Below, in pieces: positions 1 to 5,323 of a stretch of 5,888 nt of DNA. The stretch spans positions 1 to 5,888 of the forward strand of contig JAHZJZ010000117.1 of NCBI GenBank assembly GCA_022600655.1, read 5' to 3'. The position numbers were made by a program, and so were the translations under genes. This DNA is from Campylobacterota bacterium. Lineage in GTDB: Bacteria; Campylobacterota; Campylobacteria; Campylobacterales; Sulfurovaceae. The notes beneath the pieces were generated by a model, which was not told where the DNA came from, made no database searches, and saw only the letters and a list, made by a program, of their open reading frames with translations. Every line of letters begins with the position of its first letter. The first letter of the stretch is position 1.

Positions 1-120
1 ACGTCCAGCACCGTGGTAGTCGTAGCCGGCCCAACCGGAGTAACCGTGACCACGCCGAGAGTAGCCGTTGCTGCACTGTTCATAAGAGCATCGATAGCCG
101 CCGCCACCTTGGTAGCAACA
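1..120. other. GC-rich, compositionally foreign segment at the left edge
   Basis: By hand count 72 of the 120 bases are G or C (60%), and 39 of the first 60 (65%), in an otherwise clearly AT-rich window. On the minus strand two frames stay open. The frame continuing the HAD gene gives a low-complexity Ala/Thr/Val tail. The frame starting at 126 gives a Gly/Tyr/Cys/His-rich sequence including QGGGGYRCSYEQC and HGYSGWAGYDYHG, with mostly C or T in third codon positions, as in real coding DNA. That second frame has a stop at 129-127 and no ATG, GTG or TTG after it, so it cannot be an intact gene within the window. Possible explanations are an assembly junction, a frameshift, or an acquired extension. 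Confidence 0.6.
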
Positions 121-917
121 GCATCTTCATCATTACTATGTTGTAGTATGATGGAGGCTTCCTCTTTTAGTTCATCTAAAGCATTACTCACAGCAACTGA
201 AGTACCAGCTATCTTAAACATCTCTTTATCATTGAGTCCATCTCCAAATACAGTGGTTTTTGCTAAGGGAATATCAAGATACTCACATACTTTGTTTAGA
301 GCATTGGCTTTGTCACCAAGTGGATGTAGTATGGTCAAGAAATAACAATTCATATAGTTCTCAGGAGCCAATTTAATTTCAATCTCTTCAGCAAAAATCC
401 TTTCCAAATGTTCAGACAGTGGTCTTAGTATTGTTTCATCTCCCATATAGACCACTTTAAGTGTATCTTTAGCTCCTTCTATTTTATCTTTATATTTTAC
501 TCTTGGGTCATGGGCATAACTTTTATCGATTAGATAAGATTGGAAGTGGTTCATCACTGGGGGTAAAGCAAAAGTTTCACTAAGTGTAGCGTGGTCATTA
601 AGGGAGATAATAAAAGGTTGAATATCAAACTTTTTTCCTTCATAAATGACAGCATCTGTTAGCTCTTTGCTTAAGGTTTGTATATCAATCAGTTTTTTCT
701 CTGAGGTAACCACCATTGCACCATCGAGTAAAATCAAAGGGGCTTTAAGATGCATTCCTGCAAGAAACTCTTGAGTCTTATTAAAACTTCTTGCCGTTGC
801 AACGGAGAGAAGTCTATTTTGAGCTACTCTATTCCAAACCTCTTTGCTAAATGGACTAACACTTTGACTACTGTGTAAAAAGGTGTGGTCTAAATCGGTA
901 ATAAATAGTTGTTGCAT
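1..917 (-). CDS. Cof-type HAD-superfamily phosphatase, 3' end beyond the window
   Basis: The reading frame opens with ATG at 917-915 and stays open to position 1, giving at least 305 codons with no stop. HAD motifs are in order: motif I DLDHT (D8, D10), motif II ATARS (T41), motif III lysine K203 in PLGDKANAL, and motif IV FGDGLND (D226, D230). The stretch between motifs II and III (about 65-190) fits the cap domain of the Cof/class IIB subfamily, cytosolic enzymes that dephosphorylate sugar phosphates, flavin precursors or similar small metabolites; the substrate cannot be read from the sequence. SNDEDAVA near 261-268 matches the usual C-terminal SNDEDGVA motif, so the family fold should end around 275-280. 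The remaining 25 or more residues are Thr/Val/Ala-rich and encoded by unusually GC-rich DNA. The start is supported by a purine-rich GAAGAG 6 bases upstream and a TATAAT box. It is divergent from the membrane protein at 963. The HAD call is firm; the tail is doubtful. Confidence 0.88.
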   Translation of the reverse strand, partial: MQQLFITDLDHTFLHSSQSVSPFSKEVWNRVAQNRLLSVATARSFNKTQEFLAGMHLKAPLILLDGAMVVTSEKKLIDIQTLSKELTDAVIYEGKKFDIQPFIISLNDHATLSETFALPPVMNHFQSYLIDKSYAHDPRVKYKDKIEGAKDTLKVVYMGDETILRPLSEHLERIFAEEIEIKLAPENYMNCYFLTILHPLGDKANALNKVCEYLDIPLAKTTVFGDGLNDKEMFKIAGTSVAVSNALDELKEEASIILQHSNDEDAVATKVAAAIDALMNSAATATLGVVTVTPVGPATTTTVLD

Positions 918-942
918 CTGTTTCTCTTCATTTTTTTACGCA

Positions 943-948
943 ATTATA
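943..948 (-). promoter_or_regulatory. -10 box of the HAD phosphatase gene
   Basis: Read on the minus strand this is a consensus TATAAT, 25 bases before the ATG at 917. It would start a transcript near 936 with a leader of about 19 bases. No recognisable -35 hexamer lies at the normal spacing, which is usual for the housekeeping sigma factor in Campylobacterota. Confidence 0.5.
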
Positions 949-962
949 GTAGAATTCTAGTT

Positions 963-1355
963 ATGAATATATTGATACAAATTGTTTTACTGATGGTTAT
1001 GTTGGAGTTGATAGAGGCAAACCTTCAAAAAGCAGGAACTTTAGAGTTAATGATAGAGAGGCTTTATGGGTATTATCAAAAGTCTATTTTTCTATTTTTT
1101 TTAGTTCATCCTAGCTACTACTTTGTCATTTTTATTAGCTTGTATTTGAATCTTTTAGACTTTTATATTATAGCTATTTTGGTTATTAAAAGTTTAGATA
1201 TCTTTTTTAAAATTGAGATGATACAACAACGTTTTATTAAACAAGAGATGGATGAAGAGTTAAAGATTATGATGAAAATGAAAATGGCACCATGGATGTC
1301 ACTGCTTGGTGTGATTATGTATGTTCCACTGCTCGCGATGTCAATTTTTTCATGA
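963..1355 (+). CDS. small integral membrane protein of unknown function
   Basis: The product is 130 residues and I do not recognise the family. It is strongly hydrophobic, with likely membrane segments near residues 41-61, 64-84 and 109-129 and a shorter hydrophobic stretch at 1-14. A charged, Met/Lys/Glu-rich segment (about 85-107, including QEMDEELKIMMKMKM) separates the last two helices. The ATG at 963 is chosen because it is the first ATG in frame; a TTG at 909 would overlap the HAD start codon. No clear Shine-Dalgarno sequence precedes it. Codon and base use match the neighbouring AT-rich genes. It lies 98 bases upstream of rho on the same strand with no obvious terminator between, so some read-through into rho is possible, though rho appears to have its own promoter. 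No catalytic or ligand-binding motif is visible. Confidence 0.72.
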   Translation: MNILIQIVLLMVMLELIEANLQKAGTLELMIERLYGYYQKSIFLFFLVHPSYYFVIFISLYLNLLDFYIIAILVIKSLDIFFKIEMIQQRFIKQEMDEELKIMMKMKMAPWMSLLGVIMYVPLLAMSIFS

Positions 1356-1380
1356 TGATAAAGAAACATTAACACAAAAG

Positions 1381-1390
1381 TGATTATAAT
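1381..1390 (+). promoter_or_regulatory. probable rho promoter -10 region
   Basis: TATAAT at 1385-1390 is preceded by TG at 1381-1382, close to an extended -10 element but with two bases rather than one between. Transcription would begin near 1396-1398, leaving a leader of about 57 bases before the rho ATG. No -35 match is seen at 16-18 bp. Confidence 0.55.
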
Positions 1391-1400
1391 GTCGTAACTG

Positions 1401-1433
1401 CAATATACAATATTACAAACTACAACAATCCCC
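1401..1433 (+). promoter_or_regulatory. G-free, C-containing rho leader (possible Rho-binding site)
   Basis: These 33 bases contain no G and 10 C, ending in CCCC. They fall just after the predicted rho transcription start and look unstructured. Rho loads on C-rich, G-poor unpaired RNA, and E. coli rho is known to control its own expression by terminating in its leader. A similar role here is inference from base composition and position only. Confidence 0.3.
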
Positions 1434-1453
1434 GTATAGCTTCAAGAGGAATT

Positions 1454-2788
1454 ATGAGCGAACAACAAGCGAAAAAACAGCACAGTAATAAGAAAAAAAA
1501 AAATACAAATAATAGAACACATATTCCTGTTGAGGGATATAAAGTAGAAGATTTACAATCAAAACCATTAGAGGAACTTGTAGAGATTGCTCTGAAGGTA
1601 AAAGTTGAAAATCCAAACGAGTTTAAACGAAAAGATTTAATTTTTGAAATTCTAAAATCACAAGTAAAACAGGGAGGATTTATTCTCTTTACAGGTATTT
1701 TAGAAGTTATGAATGATGGTTATGGTTTCCTGCGTTCAGAAGATGGAAACTTTGCCAACTCAAGCAATGATACCTATGTAAGTGGTACACAGATTAAGCG
1801 ATTCGCTCTAAGAAATGGTGATATCGTTACAGGTCAAGTAAGACAGCCTAAAGATCAAGAGAAGTATTATGCTCTTTTAAAAATAGAAGCGATTAATTAC
1901 CTTCCCCCTGAAGAGTCAAAAAAGAGACCACTTTTCGATAACTTAACGCCACTCTATGCCAATGAAAAACTTAAGCTCGAATATAATCCATTAAGACTTA
2001 CAGGTCGTGTTCTTGACCTCTTTACCCCTATTGGTAAAGGACAAAGAGCATTGGTTGTTGCACCACCTAGAACAGGTAAAACGGAGCTTCTTAAAGAGTT
2101 AGCACATGGAATTAGCTCTAATAGTCCAGATGTATCATTGATGGTTCTTTTGGTTGATGAGCGACCAGAAGAGGTAACTGATATGCAACGTTCGGTTAAA
2201 GGAGAAGTCTATAGCTCAACCTTTGACTTACCAGCACAGAATCATGTTAGAACAGCAGAGATGGTAATCGAAAAAGCAAAACGTCGTGTAGAGAGTGGAA
2301 AAGATGTCATTATCTTACTTGACTCTATTACTAGACTGGCACGTGCTTACAATACCGTAACACCAAGTTCAGGAAAAGTACTCTCGGGTGGTGTTGATGC
2401 GAATGCTCTACATAAACCAAAAAGATTCTTTGGTGCAGCAAGAAATATAGAAGAGGGTGGTTCTTTAACCATTATTGCTACAGCACTGATTGAGACAGGT
2501 AGTAGAATGGATGAGGTTATCTTCGAAGAGTTTAAAGGTACAGGTAACTCAGAAGTTGTATTAAGTCGTCATGTGGCAGATAGAAGAATCTACCCTGCTA
2601 TTGATGTAACCAAGTCTGGAACCAGAAAAGAGGAGCTTCTCTCAGACCCTCTAACGCTCCAAAAAGTATGGGCTATTAGAAATGCAATGCAGAATATGGA
2701 AGAGGTCGAAGGACTTAAGTTCCTTTTTTCAAAAATGACTAAAACTAAGACCAATGATGAATTTTTAGCCATCATGAACGATTCATAA
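1454..2788 (+). CDS. rho: transcription termination factor Rho
   Basis: The product is a 444-residue hexameric RNA-dependent ATPase/helicase that ends transcription at Rho-dependent sites. Residues 1-22 are a basic, Asn-rich extension. The Rho N-terminal helical domain spans about 33-70 and the cold-shock-like primary RNA-binding domain about 75-150 (NDGYGFLRS, then TYVSGTQIKRFALRNGD). The ATPase core carries Walker A APPRTGKTE at 203-211, the DERPEE acidic segment at 235-240, Walker B VIILLDS at 285-291, the Q-loop SGGVDANALHKPKRFFGAARN at 311-331 and the R-loop FKGTGN at 360-365, followed by the SRH and SGTRKEELL motifs typical of Rho. All key motifs are intact. The start is set by AAGAGGA at 1444-1450. 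The 444 residues compare with 419 in E. coli, the excess being mostly N-terminal. It is very likely cotranscribed with murI 11 bases downstream. An 11-A run lies early in the coding region. Confidence 0.98.
   Translation: MSEQQAKKQHSNKKKKNTNNRTHIPVEGYKVEDLQSKPLEELVEIALKVKVENPNEFKRKDLIFEILKSQVKQGGFILFTGILEVMNDGYGFLRSEDGNFANSSNDTYVSGTQIKRFALRNGDIVTGQVRQPKDQEKYYALLKIEAINYLPPEESKKRPLFDNLTPLYANEKLKLEYNPLRLTGRVLDLFTPIGKGQRALVVAPPRTGKTELLKELAHGISSNSPDVSLMVLLVDERPEEVTDMQRSVKGEVYSSTFDLPAQNHVRTAEMVIEKAKRRVESGKDVIILLDSITRLARAYNTVTPSSGKVLSGGVDANALHKPKRFFGAARNIEEGGSLTIIATALIETGSRMDEVIFEEFKGTGNSEVVLSRHVADRRIYPAIDVTKSGTRKEELLSDPLTLQKVWAIRNAMQNMEEVEGLKFLFSKMTKTKTNDEFLAIMNDS
1493..1503 (+). repeat. 11-base A homopolymer inside rho
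   Basis: An uninterrupted run of 11 A covers codons 14 to 17 of rho (Lys-Lys-Lys-Asn), in the non-conserved basic extension before the first folded domain. Runs of this length are prone to polymerase slippage; loss or gain of one A would shift frame before every functional domain. The run is seen directly; any regulatory role is inference. Confidence 0.85.
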
Positions 2789-2799
2789 TTTTATAATTT

Positions 2800-3537
2800 A
2801 TGAAAATAGGTGTATTTGACTCAGGGGCTGGTGGGCTCTCTGTGGTTAAAAGTTTGTTAAAACATCAACTTTTTGATGAGGTTATCTACTATGGGGACAC
2901 AGCTCGTGTTCCTTATGGTCCTAAAGATAAAAATACCATTATTCGCTACTCCCTCGAAGCCCTAGAGTTTTTTAATAATTTTGATATAGATTTACTCATT
3001 ACAGCTTGTAATACGGTCTCTGCTTATGCCTTGCCTGATATGAATGCTCAGAGTAAGTATCCTGTTTTAGGGGTTATTGATCCGGGTGTTATGGCACTTG
3101 AAAATCGAAATATCAATAAAGAAGACCCTATATTGATTATCGCGACCCGTGCAACCATTGGTTCAAGACGTTATCAAGATGCACTAGAAGGACTAGGCTA
3201 CACCAATATAACAGCACTTCAAACAGGACTATTCGTTCCAATGGTAGAAGAGGGTATTTTTGAAGGAGAGATCTTAGAGGCGACCTTTAGGCACTATTTT
3301 ATTGATACTCCTACACCTAAAGCCATCATTTTAGGATGCACACATTTTCCTTTAATTGGAGATACTTTACAGAAATATTTTGATGGAAAACCTCTTTTAA
3401 TTCATTCGGGTGAAGCGATTGTTGAGTATTTGGAAGCTCGTTATGAGTTGTCATCTAAAGATAAGGTTGCTGAATTAAAAATATTTGCTTCAGATAATGT
3501 AGCAGGGTTAAGAAAAATTGCTGATATGTGGTTGTAG
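2800..3537 (+). CDS. murI: glutamate racemase
   Basis: The product is 245 residues and interconverts L- and D-glutamate, supplying D-glutamate for the peptidoglycan stem peptide in the cytosol. The FDSGAGG motif with D7 opens the protein, YYGDTARVPYG lies at 30-40, and the two catalytic cysteines are C70 in ITACNTVSA and C180 in ILGCTHFPL, with H182 just after. An acidic residue at the expected place is E150 in PMVEEG. The spacing agrees with H. pylori MurI (about 255 residues). No Shine-Dalgarno sequence is visible in the 11-base AT-only gap after rho (TTTTATAATTT), so translation may depend on ribosomes finishing rho or on low structure at the start. The stop codon lies in the left arm of a hairpin shared with trpS. 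The rho-murI order is shared with Helicobacter. Confidence 0.97.
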   Translation: MKIGVFDSGAGGLSVVKSLLKHQLFDEVIYYGDTARVPYGPKDKNTIIRYSLEALEFFNNFDIDLLITACNTVSAYALPDMNAQSKYPVLGVIDPGVMALENRNINKEDPILIIATRATIGSRRYQDALEGLGYTNITALQTGLFVPMVEEGIFEGEILEATFRHYFIDTPTPKAIILGCTHFPLIGDTLQKYFDGKPLLIHSGEAIVEYLEARYELSSKDKVAELKIFASDNVAGLRKIADMWL

Positions 3538-3558
3538 GGTTATAGTAACCCTACAGCC
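3530..3558. terminator. hairpin shared by the convergent ends of murI and trpS
   Basis: GTAGGGTTA at 3534-3542 pairs perfectly with TAACCCTAC at 3546-3554 around a 3-base loop. The stem extends outward through T3533-A3555, a T-G wobble, and two G-C pairs to 3530/3558, giving about 13 pairs. The murI stop (3535-3537) and the trpS stop (3540-3542, minus strand) are both inside it. No T tract follows directly on either side, so it is not a textbook intrinsic terminator. It may act as a bidirectional end or as 3'-end protection. Confidence 0.6.
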
Positions 3559-4505
3559 TCCCTAATTACAGACATTTTATCATTAGATATTTTTTGCATT
3601 TTTTTCGCACCATCACTTAAGATGTCTTGAACTATATCAAGATTATCCATGTAGTAGGCTCTTTTTTCTCTAGCCTCTGCAAACTCTTCCCAAATAAGCT
3701 CTTTGAGGTATTTTTTAAAGTGTCCATATCCTTCATTCCCTGATTTATAACGCTCCTGTAGCTCTTGTTTTCCCTCTTCATCAAGGAAGAGTGCGGCAAG
3801 ATTATAAATATGACAACCTTCATACTCTAAAGGCTCTCCTAATGGAGTAGAGGAGCTAATGATTTTATTACATCGTTTCTGTAGTTTCTTCTCACTCTCC
3901 ATAAAAATATCGATGGCATTGTCATAGCTTTTACTCATCTTTTGACCATCAATACCAGGAATAGTAGCAAGATTCTCTTCAACAATATATTCAGGAAGTG
4001 TAAAAATATCTCCATACTCATTGTTAAATTTAATGGCAATGTCTCTGGTCATCTCTACATGTTGAATTTGATCTTTACCTACAGGTACTTTCTGTGTATC
4101 AGGGAGTAAGATATCAGCTGCCATTAAAACAGGGTAAGAGAATAAAGCATGATTAGCAGTAATACCTTTAGCCACTTTATCTTTATAGGAGTGACCTCTC
4201 TCTAGTAATCCCATAGGGGTAAACTTTGATAGAATCCAATAGAGTTCAAGCACTTGTGGCACATCACTCTGTACCCAAAATGTTGTTTTTTCTGGATTAA
4301 TACCTAACGATAGGTAATCAACGGCAGCATCTAATGTTAGCTGTTTTAAAAGTTGGGCATCTTTAGAGGTAGTGAGTGAGTGATAGTTAGCAATAAAAGT
4401 AAAAAGCTCTTCACTCTCTTGAAGCTCTATCATGGGTTTCATGGCTCCAAAATAGTTACCGATATGAAGTTTACCTGAAGCTTGAATTCCTGTTAATACA
4501 CGCAT
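3540..4505 (-). CDS. trpS: tryptophanyl-tRNA synthetase
   Basis: The product is a 321-residue class Ic aminoacyl-tRNA synthetase that charges tRNA-Trp with tryptophan in the cytosol. The N-terminal GIQASGKLHIGNYFGA carries the HIGH-type signature (HIGN at 14-17). PVGKDQIQHVEMTRDIA at 141-157 is the conserved tryptophan/ATP-pocket strand, and QKMSKS at 188-193 is the KMSKS loop. Length is normal for bacterial TrpRS (about 320-335). I place the start at the ATG at 4505 rather than one at 4523, because AAAGGA (minus strand, 4516-4511) sits 5 bases before the former, while the latter has no ribosome site and would add six non-conserved residues (MLQRTT). A TATAAT box lies 41 bases upstream. The gene stands alone, not next to trp biosynthesis genes, and runs convergently into murI with 2 bases between them. 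Confidence 0.97.
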   Translation of the reverse strand: MRVLTGIQASGKLHIGNYFGAMKPMIELQESEELFTFIANYHSLTTSKDAQLLKQLTLDAAVDYLSLGINPEKTTFWVQSDVPQVLELYWILSKFTPMGLLERGHSYKDKVAKGITANHALFSYPVLMAADILLPDTQKVPVGKDQIQHVEMTRDIAIKFNNEYGDIFTLPEYIVEENLATIPGIDGQKMSKSYDNAIDIFMESEKKLQKRCNKIISSSTPLGEPLEYEGCHIYNLAALFLDEEGKQELQERYKSGNEGYGHFKKYLKELIWEEFAEAREKRAYYMDNLDIVQDILSDGAKKMQKISNDKMSVIREAVGLL

Positions 4506-4546
4506 TGTTGTCCTTTGTAACATCTGTTGATATCTTAAGTGACGAA

Positions 4547-4552
4547 ATTATA
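4547..4552 (-). promoter_or_regulatory. -10 box of trpS
   Basis: On the minus strand this reads TATAAT, preceded by TTTGGA, and would give a start near 4540 with a leader of about 35 bases. It lies only 7 bases from the -35 box of the divergent promoter at 4560, so the two promoters overlap and could compete for polymerase. Confidence 0.5.
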
Positions 4553-4559
4553 TCCAAAC

Positions 4560-4587
4560 TTGTCATTTAAAAGGATTATGCTATATT
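4560..4587 (+). promoter_or_regulatory. extended -10 promoter for the exported protein gene
   Basis: TTGTCA at 4560-4565 is followed after 16 bases by TATATT at 4582-4587, with TG at 4579-4580 in the extended -10 position (TGCTATATT). This is the best-formed promoter in the window. Transcription would begin near 4594, leaving a leader of about 113 bases before the ATG at 4707. Confidence 0.55.
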
Positions 4588-4596
4588 ACACAATTA

Positions 4597-4614
4597 GTTC
4601 ACAATATGTTCACA
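4597..4614 (+). repeat. tandem GTTCACA boxes, possible operator
   Basis: GTTCACA occurs at 4597-4603 and again at 4608-4614, an exact direct repeat with an 11-bp period, so both copies face the same side of the helix. It begins just after the predicted start of the 4560 promoter. Response regulators of the OmpR/PhoB family typically bind such helical-period direct repeats. A regulator footprint here is inferred. Confidence 0.4.
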
Positions 4615-4636
4615 TTTGCTTCAGCCCTCTATAAAT

Positions 4637-4660
4637 TAAAATATTAAACTAAATATTTTA
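4637..4660. repeat. AT-only inverted repeat in the 4707 leader
   Basis: TAAAATATT at 4637-4645 is the exact reverse complement of AATATTTTA at 4652-4660, with a 6-base spacer (AAACTA). In RNA it would be a weak A-U hairpin in the untranslated leader; in DNA it could be a protein site. The AT-rich background makes a chance origin quite possible. Confidence 0.35.
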
Positions 4661-4706
4661 TTACGTTTTATGCTGTTTTATCATATGATTATAAAAAGGA
4701 TTTATA

Positions 4707-5135
4707 ATGATTAGAAAAACTATTTATTTATTATTACTTGTCCCACTTTTAGGTGTTGCAGAGCTTGATATTGAAAAAGTGAACAGAGTACTTTTAGGTC
4801 TTAAATCGAGTAAACAGTTACATTTTTTTAACGATAATCAACAGCTTGTGCAGCAATTAGAAAATAAAAAATCAAAATTAAAGTTTACTTCATTAAAAAA
4901 TGCAGATATTTTACTGTTTCCAAAGTCACCAAAGAGTGAAAAAGTTGTTATTGTTAACAGTTATAAAGCCTTGAAAAAAAACAGTGAGTCTATAGGTGCA
5001 ATATATCTTCTAAAAGGGCGTACACAAATTGTTTTTGTTGATGAGCGTCTAGAGAAAAAAGGGTTGCATCTGTCAAAAGATTTACATGAATATCTGATTG
5101 ATGAGTGTTTATTGAACCCCATTTGTCTTTTATAA
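4707..5135 (+). CDS. exported small protein, weakly YfiR-like
   Basis: The product is 142 residues. Residues 1-18 form a signal peptide (RKT, then a Leu/Val core, cleavage likely after GVA at 18), so the mature protein of about 124 residues should be periplasmic. The region 66-130 (ADILLFPKS, then GAIYLLKGRTQIVFVDERLE and GLHLSKDLHEYL) follows the pattern of the second half of YfiR-like (DUF4154) proteins: a residue-poor strand, a Gly-led hydrophobic strand, a basic turn, then 'GL.LS..L'. The first half of that domain is not recognisable, so the match is weak and from memory of the family. C134 and C140 near the C-terminus could form a disulphide. The start has AAAAGGA at 4694-4700, 6 bases upstream. 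It precedes a transmembrane sensor gene on the same strand. YfiR-type proteins restrain a partner membrane diguanylate cyclase; a comparable role here is inference. Confidence 0.75.
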   Translation: MIRKTIYLLLLVPLLGVAELDIEKVNRVLLGLKSSKQLHFFNDNQQLVQQLENKKSKLKFTSLKNADILLFPKSPKSEKVVIVNSYKALKKNSESIGAIYLLKGRTQIVFVDERLEKKGLHLSKDLHEYLIDECLLNPICLL

Positions 5136-5172
5136 ATAGAAAAAAACAGTAGTTGACCATATAGATAGCTTG

Positions 5173-5198
5173 GTTAATAGATATTAATATCTATTAAC
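5173..5198. repeat. perfect 26-bp palindrome between the exported protein and sensor genes
   Basis: GTTAATAGATATT at 5173-5185 is followed immediately by its exact reverse complement AATATCTATTAAC at 5186-5198, with no loop bases. Two wobble pairs and one T-A pair extend it slightly on RNA. It lies 37 bases after the stop at 5135 and about 80 bases before the sensor's likely promoter. No T run follows it, so it is not a typical intrinsic terminator; an operator for a dimeric regulator, or a transcript-end hairpin, are both possible. The rest of the 5136-5323 gap is AT-rich and shows only the promoter and ribosome site of the next gene. Confidence 0.75.
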
Positions 5199-5277
5199 TG
5201 AAAATAAAATAATTATAGAATATATTATATTAAATTAAGTCTACCCTTTTTAGTATACACAATTAATAACCTTTTTA

Positions 5278-5286
5278 TGTTAAAAT
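5278..5286 (+). promoter_or_regulatory. probable promoter -10 of the sensor gene
   Basis: TGTTAAAAT is an extended -10 form (TG, one base, TAAAAT at 5281-5286). The start would be near 5293, about 31 bases before the ATG at 5324. No -35 match is clear. This suggests the sensor has its own promoter rather than depending only on the 4707 transcript. Confidence 0.45.
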
Positions 5287-5323
5287 ATCCATTAAATCTA
5301 AAAGAGAGTTTAGGGTTTTTAAT

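Noticed and set aside
13..345. Plus-strand 110-residue open frame, Val/Ala/Ser-rich
   Set aside because: It lies antisense to the HAD phosphatase, whose motif IV and C-terminal motif cover the same bases. It has no ribosome site and its sequence is what the opposite strand of that gene would give.
950..959. 10-bp palindrome TAGAATTCTA between the HAD and membrane protein genes
   Set aside because: It is short, AT-rich and contains a common 6-base palindrome; chance is a sufficient explanation.
909..962. Longer membrane protein starting with TTG at 909
   Set aside because: It would overlap the HAD start codon on the opposite strand, has no ribosome site, and the first ATG at 963 gives a sensible protein.
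1163..1375. Minus-strand 70-residue open frame
   Set aside because: It is the shadow of the hydrophobic membrane protein on the other strand, without start signals.
2590..2775. Minus-strand 61-residue open frame inside rho
   Set aside because: It is antisense to the conserved C-terminal core of Rho and shows no independent coding signs.
2792..2797. TATAAT just before the murI ATG as a promoter
   Set aside because: Transcription would start after the murI start codon, so it cannot serve murI; the gap is simply AT-rich.
3632..3823. Minus-strand 63-residue open frame inside trpS
   Set aside because: It overlaps trpS on the same strand in another frame, and trpS is clearly the real gene.
4506..4523. 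trpS start six codons upstream at 4523
   Set aside because: It has no ribosome site, and the extra residues lie before the conserved family start; AAAGGA supports 4505.
4684..4689. TATGAT as a second promoter for the exported protein
   Set aside because: The start would fall inside the ribosome site at 4694-4700, leaving no usable leader.
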